Virus record (IMG/VR): IMGVR_UViG_3300048044_000016
Location: 1-58,163 of that record
Reading direction: 5' to 3' (one strand)
Length of the DNA stretch: 58,163 nt
Source: a virus
Shown here: one piece after another, positions 17,007 through 24,736 of the stretch
Numbering within the stretch: position 1 is the first letter of the stretch
Layout: each line of letters starts with the position of its first letter
Position numbers and translations under genes: made by a program
Notes under the pieces: model-generated
What the model was told of the DNA's origin: nothing
Databases searched by the model: none
What the model saw: the letters and a program-made list of their open reading frames with translations, nothing else

Positions 17007-17783
17007 CTAGCTGAGCACGACGGACGTGTTGGCCCCGGTGTACCACTTGCCGTTGTAGGCGGTGGCGGAGATGACGCTCGGCAATGTCGCGTTGAAGGTG
17101 GCGATATGTGTTGCGCCGTTGTACCCGTTTGATGGCGTGGTCACGGTGTGTGCGTATCCGGTCGTCGAGATGATCTCCAGTTTGGACCCATCATGACCAC
17201 CCGCCGAAGCCGCGCCAGCCACAGGAAGAGCCAGCGTGATTGCCGCGGCGCTCCCCTTGGTGATGACCACTTTCCCGGTGCTGATAGTGATGGCACCATC
17301 GCCCGACAGAATCTGCACTTGATCCTGAAGCCCGGACGCGAGAACTCCGGAAGTGTTGAACGGGGGCACCGTGGACGCATCGCCGGGAAGGCCGTTGTCC
17401 ACCAGCGTGACGCTCTGCAATGTGGTCTGCACGCCGCCGTAGGCGTTGTAGGTGACGCCGGGCAGGTTGGATGCAATCTTGCCCTGGTTCGAGCCGCCGG
17501 CCGTGCGGTACACGTCGTATACCGCGCCGGGGATCGTGTTCCAGTTGATCGAGTTCGATGCGGCCGCCGAGAGAGTCGCGGCACCAGTGGTGATCGTCAC
17601 GGAACCGGGAATCACGTCGCCATTGACCTTCGCTACGACGACATAGGTGTACGTGGTGGACGCGGGCGCCAGCGGTGTCGCAGTGACCACAGAAGGAGCG
17701 ATGGAGGTTTCCTGGACAGCAGCGACGAGAGCATTCAGGATGTCCTGCGACGTTGCTGGATTGGGAAGGGCTACGTTTGCCAT
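17007..17783 (-). CDS. Structural protein with fibronectin-III-like domain (head/neck decoration)
   Basis: A 258-aa protein starting MANVALPNPATSQDILNALV at the ATG at 17783 (AGGAG upstream). Residues 35-125 have a fibronectin-III-like pattern ('TTYTYVVVAKVNGD', 'SINWNTIPGAVYDVYRTAGG') similar to an insert in the major capsid protein of the same window. The C-terminal 80 residues are beta-rich ('STTGYAHTVTTPSNGYNG', 'ISATAYNGKWYTG'). Located between connector and completion genes; probably virion-exposed. Confidence 0.55.
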   Translation of the reverse strand: MANVALPNPATSQDILNALVAAVQETSIAPSVVTATPLAPASTTYTYVVVAKVNGDVIPGSVTITTGAATLSAAASNSINWNTIPGAVYDVYRTAGGSNQGKIASNLPGVTYNAYGGVQTTLQSVTLVDNGLPGDASTVPPFNTSGVLASGLQDQVQILSGDGAITISTGKVVITKGSAAAITLALPVAGAASAGGHDGSKLEIISTTGYAHTVTTPSNGYNGATHIATFNATLPSVISATAYNGKWYTGANTSVVLS

Positions 17784-17808
17784 GATGTTTGATTCTCCTT
17801 TGAGTTTG

Positions 17809-18642
17809 TTAAACAACACCCATCCCGTCGATGGGAAACACTTCTTTGTGAGGCGTCAACAGCGCGATGGTGGACGGATGCGCATCCTTCAGGAAATAGT
17901 TGATGCGGTCAGGACCTACGCCGCTGCCAGTATCACCTACACGGGTCCTGTTCTTGAACAGCAGCGCCGATTGCTGCAAACAGGCCATTTGATAATCGTC
18001 AGGCACCATGCTTGCATTGCTTGGCAGGACCGGAATCGCGCCCTCGCACCGCCAGAAGATTCCATTGTCGTTCGTGAGTGAGTTGCGCGTCTGGAGCCAT
18101 GTTCCCGGCGTCGTTGCGCCCGTCGTGCCGCCGTTTACGGCCTCGTAGTAGAAGCCGCCCACCTGAATCTGCGCATTGGCTAGAGTGACCGCCGCCGCCG
18201 TCCATCCCGGCAAGGTCAGGACCCCAAGTTGCCCCGGCGTCATGAACCCCGCCGTGTAGTTCAGCGTGATGTTCTGGCGGCCTTCCCAGAAAACATTATC
18301 CCGCAGGTTGATAAACCACTTGTCCCACGAAAGCTGCGATGCTGAACCGTTCGTAGACGGAAGAATTACGTGTCCTGTTTCCCCGTAGAATCCCGCCAGG
18401 ACGACAGACGAGACGTTCAGGACCGGATAGACTAGCGCACGCATTGAGCAGCGTCCATTCCCGTTCCGCACCTCGACAAAGGTGCCAACAGCCAGGGTAC
18501 GCGACACGTAGCGATTGATGCCGTCCGATACCGCAGTGATGATCTTTGAGAGGGCGGAGTCTGATGCGGTTGTTTGGCCCAAAGCGGGGCTTATGTAGTT
18601 CTTCAGGTCCGTCAATGTCGTCAAATCAACCGCATGAGGCAT
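17809..18642 (-). CDS. Head-tail connector (gp6-like) with insertion
   Basis: A 277-aa protein. The N-terminus 'VDLTTLTDLKNYISPALGQT' with '.DSALSKIITAVSDGINRYV' and a C-terminal 'MVPDDYQMACLQQSALLFKN' match gp6-type head-tail connectors. The middle (residues 65-190) has a beta-rich insert including 'GGFYYEAVNGGTTGATTPGT'. RBS and position downstream of capsid genes support a neck role. Confidence 0.7.
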   Translation of the reverse strand: MPHAVDLTTLTDLKNYISPALGQTTASDSALSKIITAVSDGINRYVSRTLAVGTFVEVRNGNGRCSMRALVYPVLNVSSVVLAGFYGETGHVILPSTNGSASQLSWDKWFINLRDNVFWEGRQNITLNYTAGFMTPGQLGVLTLPGWTAAAVTLANAQIQVGGFYYEAVNGGTTGATTPGTWLQTRNSLTNDNGIFWRCEGAIPVLPSNASMVPDDYQMACLQQSALLFKNRTRVGDTGSGVGPDRINYFLKDAHPSTIALLTPHKEVFPIDGMGVV

Positions 18643-18647
18643 CTGCG

Positions 18648-18914
18648 TTACTCCACCTTGATTCGCGCGCTCGGCTTGCCGGCAACCTTGACTTCGCCTG
18701 GAACCGGCAACTTCAAATCCTTTGCGTTCGCGGCGATGGCGTCAAAGTCCGCTTGGCTCACCGTCATGCTGACCGGAGAAATTGTGAAGCCGATAGCCTG
18801 TAGCTTCGGGACACTCTCCTCTTGCACGGTCACGAACCCGGTATCGTCTGCTTGGTAGTTCCTGCCATCGACAGAAACCTGCGAATTGCCTTCAGGACAC
18901 TGCAATCTGACCAT
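18648..18914 (-). CDS. Small hypothetical protein downstream of capsid gene
   Basis: An 88-aa protein (MVRLQCPEGNSQVSVDGRNY ...) with a 'FVTVQEESVPKLQAIGFT' strand-helix pattern and Lys-rich C-terminus. GGAGG lies seven bases upstream of the ATG. A strong terminator separates it from the capsid gene, so it is presumably expressed at a lower level by read-through. Similar small proteins that follow capsid genes are often neck components; no motif decides. Confidence 0.6.
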   Translation of the reverse strand: MVRLQCPEGNSQVSVDGRNYQADDTGFVTVQEESVPKLQAIGFTISPVSMTVSQADFDAIAANAKDLKLPVPGEVKVAGKPSARIKVE

Positions 18915-18925
18915 TTCATTCCCTC

Positions 18926-18967
18926 CAAAAAATAAGGCAGGAGGCGTTTGGTTGCCGCCGCCTGCCT
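18926..18967 (-). terminator. Rho-independent terminator after the major capsid gene
   Basis: On the minus strand an 11-12 bp GC-rich stem with one bulge (arms 18956-18967 and 18935-18946) is followed by TTATTTTTT. It lies 22 bases after the capsid stop codon, just before the next gene's RBS. It would let the capsid message accumulate above downstream genes. Confidence 0.8.
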
Positions 18968-18988
18968 CATTGTAAATCCATCCGTAGG

Positions 18989-20587
18989 TTAGAACGTCTG
19001 GGTTCCCGTCGGCTGGCTGATGTTGGTCAGGATAGCGAAGGCCGGGGCGAAGTACAGAGCGAACGTCTCATCGACATACACGCCGTACTCATTGCGCCGG
19101 GTGCGCAGGGGCCAGGACACTTGCACATAGTCCTGACGAACACGCGCTTCAAGGATGTTGGCCACACCGCTCAGCGGATACGGGGAGCGATCAGACCAGA
19201 ACAGGATCGTGCCCGGAGGCAGGTTGGGGTGCGTTTCAATCGGCAGCGTGTTGCCGTAGATCTTGTTCTTGTAGGCGTTGACCGCGCGCCCGGCAACGAT
19301 CTGAGAACCGCTTCCCGAGTCCGCCTCAAACACCATGCGGAGGCTGTTGTTGGTGCTGGCCGTGTTCAAGAACTGAGCAATGTTCGAGTTCAGGTCGGTG
19401 GAGCTGACCAGAATCCGGTCAAAGCCAATCTTGTACTGGTCGTAAGCTGCCTGGAAAACGGCGTCGAACTCGGTGATGCTGGTGCCGGCGATGGTCAGTC
19501 CAGTATTGCCGCTGGCGCCTTGGAAGATCAGCGCACCGGAGCCAGCATAGCCGAGCGTGCCGCTGGCCAAAACGGGAAGGTTCGGGTTGGTTGCCATGGC
19601 GGTGCCAGGAGCGGAACCGGATACAGAACCGTTGATCTGGCTGAGGATGCCATCGGGAAGCAGGGTGTTGGTCGAATTGTCCTGATACGCGCCGTTGACC
19701 TGGAGAGCGGTGATCAGTTGATTGGTGGTGGACGGGACAGAGCTGAACTTCGCCTGGTTCGTGGTGGTGATGCCCTGGAGCCGGGCCGCGCCGCTTACGG
19801 TCCCGAAGTACCACGCGTAGGCTACGGCGTTGACCACGGGGGTAACGGTTGCGGTGATGATCTGGCCGGCAGTCGGGGTGATGGTGGCCTGTGCCGAAGG
19901 TTGAGCCGATCCGCCGCCCACGTTGGTGATGGTTCCCGTGGTGCTGGTCAGTGTGACCTGCCCAGGGATGCCGTTGGCCATGCTGCCGGTGCGCCAGCCC
20001 GCATGACTAAGGGCAACGCAAACGAGGTAGTAGGGTACGTTCGACAGCGCCGAGGTAGTGGTAGTGCTGGCAGCAGTCAAGGTGGGCGTGGGAGTGATGC
20101 CCAGCGGGGTGGAGGCGTTGCCGCCGATGAGCGTCTGCTCTTCGCCCACCATGACACCTTGGAGCGTGGCCTGGATCGTCACGCCTTGAGCGTCGGGCTT
20201 GAGGTTGAGAGCGGCCAGACGGGCTTCCCAAGACACAGAACCTTCGAGTCCCATCGTCTTGTAGCTCGCCAGTTGGTCCTGAACTGTGATGGCGGAAGCG
20301 GCCGCGCGCTCGCCCTCAGGCACGCCGATGGAGACGTTGTTGACGTTGATGCCGGTGACCCTCTTCCAACGGTGCGCCGTGCCACCGTCGGCAGGGACGC
20401 GGGGGAGGCTGGAGATCAGCGGAATCAACTGCTTGAACGGGTGCATTTCCTGAACGATGCGGCTCAGGTCGTACCACACCAGCCCTGTGTTCTGGTCAAC
20501 AGTGTCGGCCTTTGCGAGAGTGCCAACACGCTCGTCAATGGCCTGCTTGAAAGTGTCGCTTTGCAGGAACTTCTCAAATTCATTCAT
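18989..20587 (-). CDS. Major capsid protein (HK97 fold) with inserted domain
   Basis: A 532-aa capsid protein. The N-terminal region ('SDTFKQAIDERVGTLAKADT', 'LVWYDLSRIVQEMHPFKQLI') and the E-loop/P-domain like 'VPEGERAAASAITVQDQLAS' with 'MGLEGSVSWEARLAA' fit HK97-type capsids; the C-terminus ('NILEARVRQDYVQVSWPLRT', 'GVYVDETFALYFAPAF') is a typical final P-domain strand. Residues ~160-340 form a Thr/Gly/Ala-rich insertion with a fibronectin-III-like pattern ('VVNAVAYAWYFGTVSG') likely displayed on the capsid surface. It follows the protease/scaffold gene and ends at a terminator. Confidence 0.85.
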   Translation of the reverse strand: MNEFEKFLQSDTFKQAIDERVGTLAKADTVDQNTGLVWYDLSRIVQEMHPFKQLIPLISSLPRVPADGGTAHRWKRVTGINVNNVSIGVPEGERAAASAITVQDQLASYKTMGLEGSVSWEARLAALNLKPDAQGVTIQATLQGVMVGEEQTLIGGNASTPLGITPTPTLTAASTTTTSALSNVPYYLVCVALSHAGWRTGSMANGIPGQVTLTSTTGTITNVGGGSAQPSAQATITPTAGQIITATVTPVVNAVAYAWYFGTVSGAARLQGITTTNQAKFSSVPSTTNQLITALQVNGAYQDNSTNTLLPDGILSQINGSVSGSAPGTAMATNPNLPVLASGTLGYAGSGALIFQGASGNTGLTIAGTSITEFDAVFQAAYDQYKIGFDRILVSSTDLNSNIAQFLNTASTNNSLRMVFEADSGSGSQIVAGRAVNAYKNKIYGNTLPIETHPNLPPGTILFWSDRSPYPLSGVANILEARVRQDYVQVSWPLRTRRNEYGVYVDETFALYFAPAFAILTNISQPTGTQTF

Positions 20588-20650
20588 CTCAGATTCTCCT
20601 ATTGCCGAGTTGTTGACTAAAAACTGGAACCGCTGTGAACTGCGCCGGGT

Positions 20651-21400
20651 CTAGTTGCCGCCCAGGTCAATCTTGAAGTTGGGGTCATTGATCGACTTCG
20701 CAAACCCGCTGCCAGGGGTGCACATCAGGCCAAAAGCGCGGGCAGTTGCCTGCTCAGAGCTGCGCTGGTCGTTCGGGTCGGCTTCGGAAAGCGACTTGTT
20801 GATCATCCGATTGAAGTCGGCCTTTCCGTCGCTGGCCGGGAACACATCTCCGGTCGAACTGGCAACGAACAACTTCGGGCGACGGCCAGCAGAGGGCTGA
20901 TTCTCGATCACAGACATCTGACCCTTCAGGAAAGCGTTGTCGGCGATCAGTGGGGCGGTAGCTTCGGCCACAGCGGCCTTGACCATCGTCGCAATCGCAG
21001 CCGCCGAATAGGGCGAGTCTCCAGCGCCGCGGAAGGTGTTGCCCTCAACTTCGCCTTCAGTCATGCGCCGGGGGGAAAGCTCTTCCACGTTCTCCGAAGC
21101 AGGCTCTTCGCCCAAGTCAGTTTCCGCCTTCTCTCCATCCCATCCAGTCATGGCCTTGCCGAGTGCAGCGTGAGCCAGTTCGTGATGGTCGGCAATGTCG
21201 TTCATGTGTCCTGAAAGCGCCGTCAAGTGCTTCTTGAACTCATCGCCACCGTCGGCCGCCTTGCCCATGCACTTGTGAAGGGCTTCAAGCTCATCGACCG
21301 CTTTGCCGTGGGAGGCCGATGCCTTCTTGATGTGGTCATCGGCTTTCTTGATGGCCGCCTTATGCATTGCCCCGAAACGCTTCTGAAGGTCAGTTGCCAT
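20651..21400 (-). CDS. Nested in-frame scaffold protein (internal start in protease gene)
   Basis: Within the protease gene an AAAGGAGAG ribosome binding site lies about ten bases before an in-frame ATG at 21400, giving a 249-aa product beginning MATDLQKRFGAMHKAAIKKA. The product is helical and rich in Ala, Lys and His, as scaffolds are. This is the lambda C/Nu3 arrangement, in which a scaffold is translated from inside the protease gene. The RBS is as strong as those of independent genes here; expression is inferred. Confidence 0.55.
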   Translation of the reverse strand: MATDLQKRFGAMHKAAIKKADDHIKKASASHGKAVDELEALHKCMGKAADGGDEFKKHLTALSGHMNDIADHHELAHAALGKAMTGWDGEKAETDLGEEPASENVEELSPRRMTEGEVEGNTFRGAGDSPYSAAAIATMVKAAVAEATAPLIADNAFLKGQMSVIENQPSAGRRPKLFVASSTGDVFPASDGKADFNRMINKSLSEADPNDQRSSEQATARAFGLMCTPGSGFAKSINDPNFKIDLGGN

Positions 21401-22285
21401 GATGGTGCTCTCCTTTTGCTTGGTGCTGCCCGGCCAGTCGGCGGGTAGAAGATGTGTTGCGTTCAGCGCTTTCGCGCGAGAGATGATGTGAGCCTTGGCT
21501 TTCTCAGGGTCCGATGCGCGGCCAAAGGCTTTGACGGCGTTCTCAAGGTCCGAGACGTTCGCAATCGGATAGCTACCATCAGGAAGGGCGATGCCTTGGG
21601 ATGCGAGATGTTTGCGCTGCTTGTCGCTGAACTCGCGCTTCTCAAAGTCCGTATCGGCCAGAATCTTGTTCAGTTCCGTCATCTCGTCGGCGGTAAGTTC
21701 ATCGGACTCAACAGGACTCGGAACCGCTTCAGGAGCGGCCTTTGCGAGCTCAGGAAGTGCAATCTTGCCCATTCCGAGAATCGTTCGAAACGTGTCAAGC
21801 GCTTTTTCCATCAAAGTCTCGTTACTGGTTTGATTCTCCATCGACCCTCCAAAGGCGAGTCCCCCGGCAATCTTCACGATGTCGATGCGGCAGTCGGAGT
21901 TCGCTGGCCGGTCGACGAGGCTGATCTCTCGCAAGGAAAGCGCCTTGACCACATCGCCAACCTTCTCCAGCTTGGAACCGCCGATGCTGAAGCCCTTGTA
22001 GACGCCTTCCTTGCACAGTTTCCATGCGGCGGGATCAACGATCTTGGCGCCGATGTAGAGTCCTTTGGCGTCAATGTGGGCCTCTTTGGTCACGCCAACG
22101 GCATTGTTGGTGTGCATGGTCCTGATGTTCGCCCACTTCATGTAGTCGGGGAGGGCGGCCTTGATGGCGTCCAGCGGAACAATCTCCCCTTGCAGGTCCT
22201 TTGATGGTGTTGAGGCGTAACCCCAGACCATTCCGCTCTGCGCGTCCACCTTTTCAATCGGGAGAAATACGCTGAAATCGTCCAT
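20651..22285 (-). CDS. XkdF-like prohead protease fused to scaffold
   Basis: A 544-aa protein. Residues 1-145 match the XkdF-type prohead serine protease domain ('VWGYASTPSKDLQGEIV', 'DYMKWANIRTMHTNNAVGVT', 'DPAAWKLCKEGVYKGFSIGG', 'LREISLVDRPAN'). Residues ~195-290 have a linker resembling small Lys/Ala-rich head-associated domains ('KRKHLASQGIALPDGS'). The C-terminal half is a His/Lys/Ala-rich, highly helical scaffold-like region. An internal strong RBS and ATG (see 20651-21400) suggests a separate scaffold from the same frame. Its promoter-leader module L2 lies directly upstream. Confidence 0.8.
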   Translation of the reverse strand: MDDFSVFLPIEKVDAQSGMVWGYASTPSKDLQGEIVPLDAIKAALPDYMKWANIRTMHTNNAVGVTKEAHIDAKGLYIGAKIVDPAAWKLCKEGVYKGFSIGGSKLEKVGDVVKALSLREISLVDRPANSDCRIDIVKIAGGLAFGGSMENQTSNETLMEKALDTFRTILGMGKIALPELAKAAPEAVPSPVESDELTADEMTELNKILADTDFEKREFSDKQRKHLASQGIALPDGSYPIANVSDLENAVKAFGRASDPEKAKAHIISRAKALNATHLLPADWPGSTKQKESTIMATDLQKRFGAMHKAAIKKADDHIKKASASHGKAVDELEALHKCMGKAADGGDEFKKHLTALSGHMNDIADHHELAHAALGKAMTGWDGEKAETDLGEEPASENVEELSPRRMTEGEVEGNTFRGAGDSPYSAAAIATMVKAAVAEATAPLIADNAFLKGQMSVIENQPSAGRRPKLFVASSTGDVFPASDGKADFNRMINKSLSEADPNDQRSSEQATARAFGLMCTPGSGFAKSINDPNFKIDLGGN

Positions 22286-22382
22286 CTGGCTCCTGTAAAC
22301 GCAAAAAGGCCCGGACGATTGAGCTTTGATAAGCCGTCGCGTCCGAGCCAGATTGTTTCTGTACCCGTCGATTGAGATATTA
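22286..22382 (-). promoter_or_regulatory. Promoter-leader module L2 upstream of prohead protease
   Basis: On the minus strand: TG-G-TAATAT extended -10 (22382-22377), four bases, ATCGACGGG (22372-22364), TACAGAAAC, then a 10-bp stem with one mismatch (22340-22349 / 22308-22317) enclosing GCTTATCAAAGC (22322-22335) and followed by TTTTT. The gene start follows at 22285 with AGGAG. Same design as L1 (14763-14878) and L3 (56702-56797). No conserved -35 is visible, so a phage activator or extended -10 recognition is possible. Confidence 0.65.
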
Positions 22383-22411
22383 CCACAGCAGGACAGATAA
22401 GCTCTTCAGGA

Positions 22412-22446
22412 CAAAAAGAGCCCGACATCTTCGCGGGATGTCGGGC
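22412..22446 (-). terminator. Rho-independent terminator, leftward
   Basis: A perfect 10-bp GC-rich stem (22420-22429 with 22437-22446, 7-base loop) followed on the minus strand by TCTTTTT. It ends the leftward transcript of the small-gene chain (22489-25762) just before the L2 promoter. Confidence 0.85.
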
Positions 22447-22488
22447 ATGAGGACTATGTATTCCAAGGAGGTCGCCGGTACCACCGGT

Positions 22489-22881
22489 CTAACGAGATTC
22501 TACGCGAGTACCTATCGGCTTGATGCGCGGATCGCTGTTGGGCTTCATTGAGAGTGAAATCTCAGTAAGACGCAGATTTGTGATGGTCCTGATCTTGTTT
22601 CCATCGGGCTTGACCGGATCACAAACGCCGCCGATGGACGGAATGTATCCCTTGAATGATCCATGCTCGGCTTCAACACGAAACGGGATGCTGATCTTTG
22701 CTTTGATGGTGTTTCCGTGAACAGAGAGAACAGCTTCCCCGATTTTCCCGTTAGGCTGTTTGATGTCGAAGTCTTTGACGACGCGGACAGGATTCGTAAA
22801 GGACACATTCTCGATTGAGATGGAGTCGTTGTCCTGATCCACTGTGCCGTCTGCAATCAAAACCACTGCTTCATATTCCAC
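22489..22881 (-). CDS. Hypothetical beta-rich protein
   Basis: A 130-aa protein started at a GTG (22881) six bases after GGAGG; a longer form would overlap the previous gene by 44 bases. The sequence ('VVLIADGTVDQDNDSISIEN', 'FTNPVRVVKDFDIKQP', 'FRVEAEHGSFKGYIPSIGG') is strand-rich and ends in a Lys/Arg tail. Phrases such as 'IPSIGGVCDPVKPDGNKIRT' recall proteins that sit near XkdF-type proteases, but I do not assign a function. Last gene before the terminator at 22412-22446. Confidence 0.6.
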   Translation of the reverse strand: MEYEAVVLIADGTVDQDNDSISIENVSFTNPVRVVKDFDIKQPNGKIGEAVLSVHGNTIKAKISIPFRVEAEHGSFKGYIPSIGGVCDPVKPDGNKIRTITNLRLTEISLSMKPNSDPRIKPIGTRVESR

Positions 22882-22885
22882 GGTG

Positions 22886-23224
22886 TTACCTCCACAGTCC
22901 GAGTTTCTTTTCCAGTTGCCATCCTCCACCTCCTGAGACCATTCTCATGCGCTTGCGGAAGTTGAGTTGGCGCTTGGTGAAGTAAACGGTTGCATGAACG
23001 CGCACGATCTCTTTGGCCTCTCCGCGGGTCCAAAGCTGTTCAATGGTGTAGTCGCTTCTTTTGACCACTGACTCCAGTTCGTTCAGGTGGTATCCCTCGC
23101 GGATGAACTGTATTGCCAGTTCGCGGAGAGCCGCCTCACGTTTGCGCAGTCGCTCCTTCATGGCAAACTGGAGAATCTGCTCGTGAGGCGATGGCGGGTC
23201 AAGATAGTTGATCGGGTAGGCCAC
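22886..23224 (-). CDS. Hypothetical charged helical protein
   Basis: A 112-aa protein. GTG start at 23224 with GGAGG six bases upstream (a TTG at 23230 abuts the GGAGG and is less likely). Sequence is helical and highly charged ('PHEQILQFAMKERLRKREAA', 'RELAIQFIREGYHLNELESV'), ending in a basic Gly-rich tail 'RMVSGGGGWQLEKKLGLWR'. Overlaps the previous gene by 26 bases. Not recognised. Confidence 0.55.
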   Translation of the reverse strand: MAYPINYLDPPSPHEQILQFAMKERLRKREAALRELAIQFIREGYHLNELESVVKRSDYTIEQLWTRGEAKEIVRVHATVYFTKRQLNFRKRMRMVSGGGGWQLEKKLGLWR

Positions 23225-23516
23225 TGCCAACCTCCACGGTTGCCACTTCTCCCAAGTGCATACCGCCGATCATTACCCTATCGGCTACTTCTTCGAGCGT
23301 CCTCTTGCGCTCCCATACGAAGTTGAACGTCGCGGGGCCAACCTGGACCATGCGGAACTCGTCGTTGGGGAACTGTGTTTCGAGCGAGTCGGCCACGTTG
23401 GAAAGTACTTCAAACTCGCCGCCAGGCTTGAACACGTTGCCTTTGCCGGCTGCCAGGATGACGGTCTTATGGGTCCTGTTGCCAGGTGCAAACATCTTGA
23501 TGGTGAGCTTCTTCAC
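23199..23516 (-). CDS. Hypothetical protein, 105 aa
   Basis: Begins at a GTG that overlaps the preceding stop as GTGA, so it is translationally coupled. The protein ('KKLTIKMFAPGNRTHKTVIL', 'GEFEVLSNVADSLETQFPND', 'MVQVGPATFNFVWERKRTLE') is alpha/beta. Part of the chain of short coupled genes 22489-25762. No family recognised. Confidence 0.55.
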   Translation of the reverse strand: MKKLTIKMFAPGNRTHKTVILAAGKGNVFKPGGEFEVLSNVADSLETQFPNDEFRMVQVGPATFNFVWERKRTLEEVADRVMIGGMHLGEVATVEVGSGLPDQLS

Positions 23517-23866
23517 TTCGCCTCCAAAAGCAAAACCTTGTCACCGTATCCTTTGACTCCACCTAGCCTTATCGATTTGCCGGTGTACTTGGATAGGTAT
23601 GCGGCATATACGGGGCTATCGTACAGTGGATCCATAAAACCGATTTTGCCCAATGCGTATCGGGTGAGCCACTTCAATCTATCTTCGTCCATCAGGATTT
23701 TGGTCGGCTCTGGAACGTGGTCGATGTACCTTTGTTTGAGAATCGCATCGAATTCTTTAATCTCGCCATAGGCAGTTGGCGTGGACATCGGGATTCGAAT
23801 CTCAGTCCATTCATGACCACGACGACGCCATATTCTCGGTGCTTTCTTGCGCAACGGTGCGGTCAC
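23513..23866 (-). CDS. Hypothetical protein, 117 aa
   Basis: GTG start at 23866 overlaps the preceding stop (GTGA); the longer form from an upstream ATG would overlap the previous gene entirely. N-terminus is very basic ('LRKKAPRIWRRRGHEW'), followed by 'TAYGEIKEFDAILKQRYIDH' and 'LKWLTRYALGKIGFMDPLYD'. Function unknown; the basic N-terminus could bind nucleic acid. Confidence 0.5.
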   Translation of the reverse strand: MTAPLRKKAPRIWRRRGHEWTEIRIPMSTPTAYGEIKEFDAILKQRYIDHVPEPTKILMDEDRLKWLTRYALGKIGFMDPLYDSPVYAAYLSKYTGKSIRLGGVKGYGDKVLLLEAK

Positions 23867-23988
23867 TTCGATCTCGCTTTCTGTTGGTTGAGAGCCCGCG
23901 CAATCCTCTGCATCCACTTCAGGGCTCGCAAGACGTGACGAGGGCCGCGCGCAAAGCGCATACGGCCCGGTAGACGGGGGATGTTCAC
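23863..23988 (-). CDS. Tiny basic protein, 41 aa
   Basis: A 41-aa product (VNIPRLPGRMRFARGPRHVL then RALKWMQRIARALNQQKARS-K) from a GTG overlapping the upstream stop as GTGA and ending in a GTGA overlap with the next gene. AAGGGAAA upstream may serve as RBS. About one residue in four is Arg or Lys. Supported by the perfect coupling on both sides. Confidence 0.45.
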   Translation of the reverse strand: MNIPRLPGRMRFARGPRHVLRALKWMQRIARALNQQKARSK

Positions 23989-24146
23989 TTGAGTTTCCCT
24001 TCGATTCGCGCCAGTGTCAGAAGGATTGACCCTATGGCGATGCAGATAAAGCATTGAGTGGGTTCTGTCTTCCAGATGTCAAGAGCCTTGAAAACGCAGA
24101 CGATTCCCAACATAGACGTCGCCGAATTCCAGAAAGGAAATCTCAT
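23985..24146 (-). CDS. Small membrane protein, 53 aa
   Basis: Starts MRFPFWNSATSMLGIVCVFK at an ATG overlapping the upstream stop as ATGA, with GGAGG just before it, and contains two hydrophobic stretches (residues 8-20 and 31-47, 'CFICIAIGSILLTLAR'). The upstream in-frame extension is a shadow of the neighbouring gene. A small two-helix membrane protein in the head-gene region; function unknown. Confidence 0.5.
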   Translation of the reverse strand: MRFPFWNSATSMLGIVCVFKALDIWKTEPTQCFICIAIGSILLTLARIEGKLK

Positions 24147-24736
24147 CCCTCCACCCACTTCCCCAACCCCTTCGCTACAGCGATGGTCGCCAGGGTCATG
24201 CTGCGCACCGTGGCGATGGTGCCGATGCTCACCACTCGCCCTTGGCTTTCCAGTTCGCGCATGATCTGCGCCTGGTTCCAGTCGGTGTGGAGCATCACCA
24301 GCGCGCGGACGGCATCGGTTGCGGTGTGCCTGGGGTTCAGAGCGTGCGGCGAGTCCTGATCTCCCAGAGGAACTGTACCGAGAGCGGCCTCGGCTTGCGC
24401 GGGTGCGTCCGCGGGCCATCCGGCATCCACCACGGCATCGATGATGGGATCGGCGGGCGCGGCGCCCTTGTAACTATCATTGCTGACAGGACCATCATGG
24501 CCGTCGAGGATGCCGAATCCGGGGCAATGCTCGGGGTCCTGATGGTGCTTCACTCGGATAGCTTGGGCGTTGTACCACTCGCGCGCCGGTTCGCCCAGTT
24601 TGAACCAGGCTTCATCGGAAGCCTTCGATACGGCCAGCACTAGGCGCCGCAAGTGATGTGCGTCAGGCTCGCCCTCAGCTTGTGGCAAGAACTCTGTGCC
24701 GGCCGCTGCCAGCAGTTCACTGTAGATAGTGCTCAA
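24143..24736 (-). CDS. Hypothetical protein with C-terminal HTH-like segment
   Basis: A 197-aa protein from a TTG (24736) that overlaps the upstream stop (TTGA) with AGGAG nine bases before it. The N-terminal half ('HHLRRLVLAVSKASDEAWFK', 'AREWYNAQAIR') is helical, the middle is Pro/Ala/Asp-rich, and the last 50 residues ('HTDWNQAQIMRELESQGRVV', 'IGTIATVRSMTLATIAVAKG') read like a winged helix-turn-helix. It might be a phage-specific regulator in this operon; not recognised as a family. Confidence 0.55.
   Translation of the reverse strand: MSTIYSELLAAAGTEFLPQAEGEPDAHHLRRLVLAVSKASDEAWFKLGEPAREWYNAQAIRVKHHQDPEHCPGFGILDGHDGPVSNDSYKGAAPADPIIDAVVDAGWPADAPAQAEAALGTVPLGDQDSPHALNPRHTATDAVRALVMLHTDWNQAQIMRELESQGRVVSIGTIATVRSMTLATIAVAKGLGKWVEG

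Noticed and set aside
19121-20620. 499-codon plus-strand ORF antisense to the major capsid gene
   Set aside because: Arg/Gly-rich shadow of a GC-rich gene; no RBS, no domain, while the minus frame is a clear capsid protein.
21452-22204. 250-codon plus-strand ORF antisense to the prohead protease
   Set aside because: Shadow of the XkdF-like domain; no start signal.
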